NCBI GenBank assembly: GCA_052034135.1
Contig: JBPOJC010000074.1
Coordinates: forward strand, 1-12,942
Source of the DNA: JAGPKI01 sp052034135
GTDB taxonomy: Bacteria; Caldisericota; Caldisericia; UBA6126; JAGPKI01
Direction: 5' to 3'
DNA length: 12,942 nucleotides
Shown here: piece by piece, positions 1 to 6,476 of the stretch
Layout: each line of letters opens with the position of its first letter
Numbering within the stretch: the stretch's first letter is position 1
The notes under the pieces: generated by a model
The model's input: the letters and a program-made list of their open reading frames with translations, nothing else
What the model was told of the DNA's origin: nothing
Database searches by the model: none
Made by a program: the position numbers and the translations under genes

Positions 1-44
1 AAGTTGTTGTTTTTAAAGTATGAAGGTAATAAATTGATGGTTTC

Positions 45-51
45 AAGGAGG
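45..51 (+). promoter_or_regulatory. Ribosome binding site of the S8 protease
   Basis: AAGGAGG lies five bases before the ATG at 57, an almost perfect anti-16S match that fixes the start. Only 44 bases precede it in the window, so no promoter can be judged. Confidence 0.8.
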
Positions 52-56
52 AAGAG

Positions 57-3000
57 ATGAGAGGGATTAAGAAATTTATTGTTTGTATAGTTGTTCTTTT
101 ATTTCTTATTCCATTTGGCTTTATGGACAAAATTGGGGGTAGCATAGCTACTGCTGAACAGATGTTTTATGTTAGAGTGGATATTACAAACCCTAATCAA
201 GTACAGCTTGTGGAAGACAGCGGAATGAACATAATCGAGAAATATTCTGCATATGTATATGGCAAAGCAACAGCTACTCAGTTTGAAACTCTTTTAAACA
301 ATAAGCTAATGGCAGTGAGGCTACCAAATAGTGACCCTGTCTATATAGCTGGTGAAGCACTCTACCCAAAGAATGATGATAGTAAAGAGTTTTTACTTTC
401 AGACATTCCAGAAGGTTTAGGTGCAAAAGACCTATATGAATCCCCTGTTAAATACTATCTTGTTAAGTTCAAAGCTCCTTCAAAGAATGAATGGATTCAG
501 GAAATTAGACTTAAAGGAGTGGAAGTTTTAGAATATTTTCACGAAAATGCTTATGTCCTTCGTATGGAGCCAAAAATGGCTGGGGAGATAAGTACAATTC
601 CATATATCTCTGCTATGACTGAATTCCTTCCCTATTTTAAGCTTCCTCCGAAATTTGTAGTCAAAAATGAGTCTACTATGGTTTTTACGCTTCACTGGAA
701 AGGTGTTAATTTAGATAAATTAAGATTTGACATAGAAAAATATACTGAAGGAAAAGTTGTAGGGGAAAGCGTTTGCGAAGATTTTTCATCATTTGTTGTA
801 TGGGTAAATATGATGAATATTCCTAATCTTGCAAAAATCCCAGATATCGAATATATCGAACTTATGCCTGACAAGTTCGAGGGAAAAGTGGATATTGCAA
901 AGCAAATCATAGGGATGAATTGGGTTGACCAGGAATTTACGAGTGGGAATATCCCTGCCAGGCTCGACGGAAGCGGGGAAATTGTCGCTGTGTTTGATAG
1001 TGGACTTGACACCGGATATGTACCTGACATAAATGCCAATAATCCCGATTTTGCTGGGCGAGTCATAATGGGTGTAAATTATGGTAATTGTTCAAATTCT
1101 TATAGTACTTGCTATTATGGTGGTTACTATACACAGAGAGTATGCTGCCAGGGGTTTACATGGAGGCGTCTTTCTACAACGTGGACTGATTGGTGTGATG
1201 TATGGGGACACGGTACGCATGTAGCAGGAATAATTGCTGGGACTGGTGCAAGATCAGGCGGTCAGTATAGAGGAGTGGCTCCCGGAGCAAGGCTATTAAT
1301 ACAGAGAATAACAGGAACATGGAATTTATACGATTACAATAACCCAAGGCCAACTTATACGAACATATATCCACCACCTACTGAACTGCCTGCAAAAGCG
1401 CATCCCTGTATTGCAAGACCAGTGTTATGGGATACAGGTGGACCTGATCTTGTGAGCGAGGGCGTGTATAGAGATCATGTTCCATACAAATATGAACTTT
1501 CACCTCTCCCACCGGAGGAGATTCCTCCTTTAGGTCCTTACCCGAGTTTTCATGATGTTCCAAATGTAGCGGGAGAGGTTTATGGTCCAGCATTTGGTAC
1601 AGCCGGAGACTTTAGACCAGAAGCAGGACTACCTCCAAGAACACCAGCTTACCCTTATCCAGCAGCAGGAGCTGCTGGTGCAGTTAACTGGGCAATGAAT
1701 GATGCTTATGAACAGGGTGCAAGAATTATGAATAACAGCTGGTGGTGGTATTATTTACGAACACGCCAAGGTTATTCTCCTGACCCAGGTTCTGAGACAT
1801 TCTCTACTTATGACTATAATATGATCTCAAAGTTTGTTGATAACTTCCAGTATTATCAGCAAGACTTCTTAACTGTCTGGGCTGCTGGTGATAACGGTAG
1901 AGATAGAGATAATAACGAAATAACAGACATTGCTAAAGATTTAAATCATGATTTAACTACAGGAGACCCATGGATATCCGGTGAAAACCAGACATTCTTT
2001 GCTCCTGCCCCAGTAAAGAATGGAATAACAGTTGGAGCCTGCGAAAACTATAGACCTACAATTAACCTTGTTTATGGTAAGAGAGGAGACGAAAATAGAG
2101 CTAATTTTGGTCTTTTCTTTAGGGATTCTGATTCAGTTTCAGGCTTTCCTCTTCAAACAGTAAATATTGGACAGGGCTATACTATTATAGAAAAGCCAGA
2201 ATACTTTTATGCACCTAACTGGGAAGGAGTAATCAGGAGTGATAAAATAGCAGATGGTAATGCCCCATCAGATTTTCCAGATGAAGAATTTCCCGGACAA
2301 AAACGACCTCCAACAGATCCAACCAAGCCTAATTTTGACATAACCAATCCTGACAGTGACTACTGGAAAAATCAAACCGAAGATGAAACTGATGGTAAAT
2401 TTGCTATGTGGGCATTGAGCACACGTGGTCCTACTTCGGATGGTAGAATAAAGCCAGATTTAGTAGCCCCTGGTACAATGATTATTGGACCTCTTTCAAC
2501 TTATGCATCAAACAGTAGATATAGATTTCCTTTTGAAAATCAATATACAGCCACATCTCCTTCATACAGCCAATATGCCTATATGAGCGGAACAAGCACT
2601 TCCGCTGCATTTGTCTCTGGTGCTTCTGCAATTGTTAGACAATATTACAAGCAAATCGAGGGTTTAAACGTGGCACCTACTCCTACGGCTGCCCTGGTGA
2701 AGGCTACATTAATTCACGGTGCAACAAATATGGCAGAAAAAGATTATCCAAATCAATATGATATTATTGAAGAAAATAGATATGTAAATAAAACATATAG
2801 TGATGTAACTGCAAGACCTGACTTTAACCAGGGATGGGGTAGATTAAATGTTTACAAATCTCTTTTCCCTAAAGCTCCTAAAATACAAAAATATGACGAT
2901 AATACAACTGGAGTTGATACAGATGTTGCTACATATAAGGTTTATGTTGATAACTTAGATGTTCCATTTGAAGCAACGCTCGTTTGGACTGACGAATCGG

Positions 3001-3407
3001 CTAATCCAAACTCCTGGCCAGTACTCAAACATAATCTTGACCTTGTAGTTGTAGACCCGGCAGGTTTAATCTATAGAGGTAATCAATTTGGTACTCCACC
3101 AAGCCAGGATCCAAATGTATCCGTGCCAATGGCGACTACAACTGATACAATTAATAATGTTGAAAGAGTAGTCATAAGAGAACCAAAAATGAAAGGTGAA
3201 TACACTATAAATGTAGTCCCATCCAGTTTGCCAAAGGCTCCTGGTGGTCCAGTAAAATATGCTCTTGTTTATTCAGGGGGATTTGCGGAAAGACCAGAAG
3301 AGCTTCCAATACCCTCTATGAATAAAATTGGCTTGGGCATTCTTGGAATTGCTCTTCTCTTATTTGGTATATTAGAGCTTAGAAAAGCAAGAAAAGCAGT
3401 AGCCTAA
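57..3407 (+). CDS. Exported Kp43-like subtilisin-family (S8) serine protease with C-terminal membrane anchor
   Basis: Secreted or surface-anchored serine endopeptidase, 1116 aa. Seen: an N-terminal hydrophobic signal (residues about 5-33), then a long propeptide-like region (about 36-280) containing the YLVKFKAPS...WIQEI block common before Kp43-type catalytic domains. The triad is legible: Asp314 (VAVFDSGLD), His385 (WGHGTHVAG) and Ser847 (MSGTSTSAA). The His-Ser distance of 462 residues is far more than in subtilisin. A proline-rich insertion (about 425-535) and another insertion (about 660-795) account for much of it. After the catalytic domain comes a jelly-roll-like region with ATLVWTDE and HNLDLVVVDP, typical of Kp43 proteases. 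The tail is IPSMNK, a hydrophobic stretch, then Arg/Lys (1085-1116). Five cysteines lie between Asp314 and His385. At the usual oxyanion position the sequence reads AAGDNG (609-614) rather than AAGN. The ATG start has AAGGAGG at 45-51. Family call firm; substrate unknown. Confidence 0.95.
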   Translation: MRGIKKFIVCIVVLLFLIPFGFMDKIGGSIATAEQMFYVRVDITNPNQVQLVEDSGMNIIEKYSAYVYGKATATQFETLLNNKLMAVRLPNSDPVYIAGEALYPKNDDSKEFLLSDIPEGLGAKDLYESPVKYYLVKFKAPSKNEWIQEIRLKGVEVLEYFHENAYVLRMEPKMAGEISTIPYISAMTEFLPYFKLPPKFVVKNESTMVFTLHWKGVNLDKLRFDIEKYTEGKVVGESVCEDFSSFVVWVNMMNIPNLAKIPDIEYIELMPDKFEGKVDIAKQIIGMNWVDQEFTSGNIPARLDGSGEIVAVFDSGLDTGYVPDINANNPDFAGRVIMGVNYGNCSNSYSTCYYGGYYTQRVCCQGFTWRRLSTTWTDWCDVWGHGTHVAGIIAGTGARSGGQYRGVAPGARLLIQRITGTWNLYDYNNPRPTYTNIYPPPTELPAKAHPCIARPVLWDTGGPDLVSEGVYRDHVPYKYELSPLPPEEIPPLGPYPSFHDVPNVAGEVYGPAFGTAGDFRPEAGLPPRTPAYPYPAAGAAGAVNWAMNDAYEQGARIMNNSWWWYYLRTRQGYSPDPGSETFSTYDYNMISKFVDNFQYYQQDFLTVWAAGDNGRDRDNNEITDIAKDLNHDLTTGDPWISGENQTFFAPAPVKNGITVGACENYRPTINLVYGKRGDENRANFGLFFRDSDSVSGFPLQTVNIGQGYTIIEKPEYFYAPNWEGVIRSDKIADGNAPSDFPDEEFPGQKRPPTDPTKPNFDITNPDSDYWKNQTEDETDGKFAMWALSTRGPTSDGRIKPDLVAPGTMIIGPLSTYASNSRYRFPFENQYTATSPSYSQYAYMSGTSTSAAFVSGASAIVRQYYKQIEGLNVAPTPTAALVKATLIHGATNMAEKDYPNQYDIIEENRYVNKTYSDVTARPDFNQGWGRLNVYKSLFPKAPKIQKYDDNTTGVDTDVATYKVYVDNLDVPFEATLVWTDESANPNSWPVLKHNLDLVVVDPAGLIYRGNQFGTPPSQDPNVSVPMATTTDTINNVERVVIREPKMKGEYTINVVPSSLPKAPGGPVKYALVYSGGFAERPEELPIPSMNKIGLGILGIALLLFGILELRKARKAVA

Positions 3408-3423
3408 ATAGCAAAAAATATTT

Positions 3424-3453
3424 AAGAGGGGGTTTAAAAGCCCCCTCTTTTTT
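3424..3453 (+). terminator. Rho-independent terminator after the S8 protease
   Basis: A nine-base stem, AAGAGGGGG (3424-3432) against CCCCCTCTT (3441-3449), closes an eight-base loop and runs into a T tract (3448-3453). It begins 17 bases after the stop codon at 3407 and closes the protease transcription unit. The protease is therefore probably monocistronic, or the last gene of its operon. Confidence 0.92.
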
Positions 3454-3557
3454 ATCTCATTCATTTAACCTCAAGCAAATATTTATATACTATCTTAAAA
3501 AAACATCAACTACTAAAGAATTAAAGAATTCAGTTTTTTAATAATCTTTTGTATTCC

Positions 3558-3925
3558 CGCGAAAGCAAACATTACCATATATGTGTTTCTTTGATCACCT
3601 TATCTAATAATTCTTTCTATATTCCTCATTACATGAATGCATGTATGAAAAAAACAAAGATATTAAGTCCTGTTCTTTTATCTCCATACAATCAGTTATT
3701 AATAAACCTAATAGATGAACAGTATACAAGGACACGCCGATCTATCTGTTCTCCCCGTATGACTGTATGGCTTAAATCACAAGGTTATAATGTTAATCAT
3801 AAAAGGGTTAAGAAACTAATGAATATTATGGGAATAGAGGCAATTTACCCGAAGAGAAATCAAGCAGGGCAAATAATCAGAATAAAGTCTACTCTTATCT
3901 CCTTAAAGGCTTGACAATAATTTGA
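3558..3925 (+). pseudogene. Decayed IS3-family transposase (OrfB N-terminal fragment)
   Basis: A remnant of the OrfB integrase-type transposase of an IS3-group element. In the frame of 3549-3914 the product contains LIDEQYTRT, RMTVWLKSQGYNVNHKRV and LMNIMGIEAIYPKRN, the HTH_21-type region that precedes the DDE core in IS3 OrfB. The upstream part (TLSNNSFY) resembles the usual LSRSSFYY start of OrfB. The normal continuation, read as VYSYLLKGLTI, appears in another frame from 3887 and stops at 3923-3925, so a one-base frameshift lies near 3865-3886. The region between YTRT and RMTVW is also altered. The whole DDE catalytic domain and OrfA are missing, and no terminal repeats were recognised. 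The 121-residue open frame is therefore a relic, not a functional gene. Confidence 0.85.
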
Positions 3926-4115
3926 CAGATATTAATATTGCACTTTTATATTTCATCTCAAAATCCAAATATTTAAAATCTAGCACTGGTTTACTGTTTT
4001 TACTATTCATCTGTTCACTTGATAGAATGTTAAGAAGTTCATCATCATACATATCTTTAATGATATCCCAACTTAATTTTGCTTTATTTCATTCTTTAAT
4101 AATTAGACCTTTCAT
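3903..4115 (-). other. Possible minus-strand ORF relic
   Basis: On the minus strand an ATG at 4115-4113 reads MKGLIIKE and then a stop. The same frame continues open for over 60 codons with a Lys/Asp/Glu-rich, protein-like composition (KLSWDIIKDMYDDELLNIL and onwards) to a stop at 3905-3903. The plus-strand reading of this stretch is a Leu/Ser/Ile/Phe-rich string typical of the antisense of a gene. I do not recognise the family. It overlaps the end of the IS3 relic and may be a broken small gene or chance. Confidence 0.2.
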
Positions 4116-4313
4116 AATTAGATTGTACCATGAGATATATTACGTATGTTTTCTCCAACTCTAAATAATATTGGCAAAAATATACCATTTCTTTATTAAA
4201 TTTAAGAGGTTTGTTGTTTGAGTTGTAATTTATTAGTATGTTAATATGGTCGAGTATTTCCGAAATATAGAATTGATCATGAAAATCTGATTAAACAGAA
4301 TTAGTATTGAATG

Positions 4314-4341
4314 TTGATTCTGCCAAGAGGGGTATTAAAAT
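4314..4341 (+). promoter_or_regulatory. Candidate sigma70-type promoter for the activase operon
   Basis: TTGATT (4314-4319) and TAAAAT (4336-4341, five of six matches to TATAAT) are separated by 16 bases and lie about 95 bases upstream of the first operon gene. In DNA this AT-rich, such matches arise often by chance, so the call rests mainly on position. Confidence 0.25.
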
Positions 4342-4350
4342 AAATTACAG

Positions 4351-4369
4351 TAAAATGATAATCGTTATA
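4351..4369 (+). promoter_or_regulatory. Fur-like box upstream of the Fe-S protein operon
   Basis: The 19 bases TAAAATGATAATCGTTATA match 15 of 19 positions of the classical Fur box, centred on an intact TGATAATC core. They sit just downstream of the predicted transcription start and 66 bases before the ATG at 4436, a position that would block transcription. Iron control would make sense for an operon of cysteine-ligated Fe-S proteins, but AT-rich background lowers the weight. Confidence 0.25.
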
Positions 4370-4435
4370 GATTTGGTAATAAATTATTCAGGTTTGTCGA
4401 ACGATTCAGTCATCTTTTTTTAATAGGTGCTAAAA

Positions 4436-5419
4436 ATGAAAGTAGGAATACCAAGAACTCTTTTTTTCTATAAATTTTATCCTTTTTGGAAAAAGTTTTT
4501 TGAAGAGTTAGGTTTTGATGTAATAATTTCCGAACCAACAAATAAGGAAATCCTTGATTTATCAGTAAGATATGCGCCTTCTGAGGCATGTTTGCCAGTA
4601 AAATTAGCATATGGTCATTCTTGGAGTTTAAAGAATAAAGTAGATATGCTTTTCATTCCTCGAATCGTTAGTATTGAGCAAAAAGCTTATATGTGTCCTA
4701 AGTTTTTGGGTTTACCGGATATACTCAGGAATTCTAAAATTGACTTACCGTTCATTTTGGATGTTGAAATAGACAGAAGGAGTGATCCATTCAGCAGTTT
4801 TGATGCTTTCCTAAAGCTTGGAAAGTCCTTAGTTAAGGATCGAAGAAAAGTTCTTCATGCATATTTTTCAGCTCGTAAAGATTTAAAAGAATATGAAAGA
4901 TTGCTCCATGAAGGTAATCGTTTAGATTATTTAATTGAAGGAGAAAAATATAAAGAAAGAAACGATCACCAAACTTTAAACATAGGAGTTATAGGGCATT
5001 CATATAACATATATGATCGATTTATAAATAATAGTCTTTTGGATAACCTCTCAAAACTCGGGGTAAATATATATATGATGGAAGAAGTAAATTGGAATAA
5101 GATTTTAAAGGAAGCAAATGTGTTACCTAAGAAGCTATTTTGGACATTAGGTAAAGAACTCTATGGAGGCGTTAGATATTTTACCAATAATAAGTGCATA
5201 GATGGGTTGATTTTGGTCTTTGCGTTTGGTTGTGGACCAGACTCATTAGTTAGAGAGCTTATCGAGCAAGATCTTATAAAGCCAGGAAGGATTCCTACTC
5301 TGTCATTGGTTTTAGATGAGCATACTGCTGAAGTTGGTCTTTTAACAAGACTCGAAGCTTTTGTTGATATGCTCCAAAGGAGGAAGAAAGTTGAAGATAA
5401 CAAGCCCATCATTTGGTAA
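4436..5419 (+). CDS. HgdB-like / DUF2229-type activase-associated protein (COG3580-like)
   Basis: 327-residue cytoplasmic protein of the 2-hydroxyacyl-CoA dehydratase/activase-associated superfamily. The N-terminus MKVGIPRTLFFYKFYPFW and the block APSEACLPVKLAYGH are typical of the DUF2229/COG3580 group. Candidate Fe-S ligands are Cys52 (EACLP), Cys87 (YMCPKFLGLPD) and Cys266 (FGCGPDS). The C-terminus LDEHTAEVGLLTRLEAF is echoed in the next protein, so the two are paralogues. A GTG at 4427 would add three residues, but it falls inside the AGGTG ribosome binding site (4425-4429); the ATG at 4436 gives the right spacing and the family's usual N-terminus. It is the first gene of a three-gene operon. 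In many bacteria this module is fused to the activase in one long polypeptide. Inferred role: one half of an Fe-S electron acceptor for the activase. Substrate unknown. Confidence 0.85.
   Translation: MKVGIPRTLFFYKFYPFWKKFFEELGFDVIISEPTNKEILDLSVRYAPSEACLPVKLAYGHSWSLKNKVDMLFIPRIVSIEQKAYMCPKFLGLPDILRNSKIDLPFILDVEIDRRSDPFSSFDAFLKLGKSLVKDRRKVLHAYFSARKDLKEYERLLHEGNRLDYLIEGEKYKERNDHQTLNIGVIGHSYNIYDRFINNSLLDNLSKLGVNIYMMEEVNWNKILKEANVLPKKLFWTLGKELYGGVRYFTNNKCIDGLILVFAFGCGPDSLVRELIEQDLIKPGRIPTLSLVLDEHTAEVGLLTRLEAFVDMLQRRKKVEDNKPIIW
5376..5393 (+). promoter_or_regulatory. Ribosome binding site deciding a TTG start
   Basis: AAAGGAGG (5376-5383), seven bases, then TTG at 5391. The site lies inside the 3' end of the preceding gene. 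It argues against the ATG 30 bases upstream and places the start inside that neighbour. Confidence 0.75.
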
Positions 5420-6476
5420 TGCAGGAGTAGGAATAGTCGCCTTGCTAAAAATGTTGGATTATGATGTTGTGCCTCCACCTGTGACGACTGGCAAAACTCT
5501 CTCTGTGGGTGTGCAATATTCACCTGAATTTGCGTGTCTTCCTTTCAAGATTACGCTTGGCGGATATGTCGATTGTATAGAGAAAGGTGCCTCCACAATA
5601 CTCATGCTTGGTGGTATTGGGCCTTGCAGATTTGGCTATTATGTAGAAGTACAACGTCGAATAATAAAAAGCATGGGATATGATTATATAGATTGGCTTA
5701 TCCTTGATCCCGGCAAAGGAATATCAAATCTTTTATATACTGTTATAAAACTTTTTAATAGAAAGGGCTTTAAACAAATTGAAGAAGCCTTAAAGATAGC
5801 GTGGTTAAAACTAAAAATCATAGATGAAATTGAAATTGCAGCACAAAATGCAAGGCCTTTTGAGAACAAAAAAGGCTTAGTAGAAGAATATATGAATAAT
5901 GCAATTAAAGAATTGGATAGTAAATTCTCAGAAAAAGAGATAAAAGAAGTACCTTTAAAGTTTAAAGCAAAACTTCCTAAAGTCTCCCAAGAGGAGCATA
6001 GCGAATTATTAAAGGTTGGTATTGTAGGAGAATTCTATGTCGTGCTGGATGATTTTGCAAATCTTGACATAGTTAGACATCTTGGAGAAATGGGTGTATT
6101 GGTTGAAAAAGCATTTTACGCTAGTGATATTGTTAAAGCTTACATACCAATTTTGCCAAAGGAAAAAAGGGAGGCTGAAATAATATCTCTGGCAAAACCA
6201 TATATTAAAAGATTTGTTGGCGCAGAAGGTCAAAAAACAATTGGTTATATAATAGATTTCGCAAAAAGAGGATTTGACGGCGTAATTCATCTTTTACCCT
6301 TTACATGTATGCCTGAGGTTATAGCAGAGGGAGTAATACCGTGCGTTGTTGAAGATTATAATATTCCTGTTTTAACCATATCTCTTGATGAACAAACAAG
6401 TCAAGCAGGCATTATTACTCGCTTAGAAGCATTTGTAGATATGCTCAAAGTAAGAAAACTAAGGAGAAATAAATAA
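5391..6476 (+). CDS. HgdB-like activase-associated protein, second subunit (COG3581-like)
   Basis: 361 residues, related to the preceding protein and to the B subunit of 2-hydroxyacyl-CoA dehydratases. Candidate cluster ligands are Cys49 (EFACLPFKITLGG), Cys79 (GIGPCRFGYY) and Cys306 (PFTCMPEVIAEG). The C-terminal LDEQTSQAGIITRLEAFVDM matches the signature of its upstream neighbour. An upstream in-frame ATG at 5361 is possible but lies inside the previous gene and has no good ribosome binding site. The TTG at 5391 has AAAGGAGG at 5376-5383 with a seven-base gap and gives the expected N-terminus LKITSPSFGNAG, so TTG is chosen. The gene then overlaps its upstream neighbour by 29 bases and the activase by one (TAATG), which indicates translational coupling and matched amounts. 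Likely partner: a heterodimer with the 4436-5419 product carrying one or more Fe-S clusters. Confidence 0.85.
   Translation: MKITSPSFGNAGVGIVALLKMLDYDVVPPPVTTGKTLSVGVQYSPEFACLPFKITLGGYVDCIEKGASTILMLGGIGPCRFGYYVEVQRRIIKSMGYDYIDWLILDPGKGISNLLYTVIKLFNRKGFKQIEEALKIAWLKLKIIDEIEIAAQNARPFENKKGLVEEYMNNAIKELDSKFSEKEIKEVPLKFKAKLPKVSQEEHSELLKVGIVGEFYVVLDDFANLDIVRHLGEMGVLVEKAFYASDIVKAYIPILPKEKREAEIISLAKPYIKRFVGAEGQKTIGYIIDFAKRGFDGVIHLLPFTCMPEVIAEGVIPCVVEDYNIPVLTISLDEQTSQAGIITRLEAFVDMLKVRKLRRNK

Larger units (their letters stand above)
3926..4435. other. Intergenic stretch with no intact gene
   Basis: AT-rich DNA between the IS3 relic and the Fe-S operon. Apart from the weak minus-strand relic (to 4115) and the promoter/operator candidates at 4314-4369, nothing recognisable is seen; 4116-4313 holds no RNA gene, repeat or convincing ORF. 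The plus-strand 80-codon frame at 3922-4164 has biased composition and no ribosome binding site, so it is not called. Confidence 0.5.

Noticed and set aside
692..1593. Minus-strand open frames within the protease gene (692-1066, 1174-1377, 1378-1593)
   Set aside because: They lie antisense to a gene with a clear triad and family motifs, have no ribosome binding sites and no recognisable motifs.
3911..3950. TTGACA boxes with a TTTATA 17 bases on, promoter-like
   Set aside because: They fall at the end of the IS3 relic, where the TTGACA bases are partly remnants of coding sequence, and no gene follows for about 480 bases.
3922..4164. 80-codon plus-strand frame
   Set aside because: Ser/Leu/Ile/Phe-biased product, no ribosome binding site, no motif; the opposite strand has the more protein-like composition.
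4410..4610. Minus-strand frame across the start of the first HgdB-like gene
   Set aside because: Antisense shadow of a gene with conserved family motifs.
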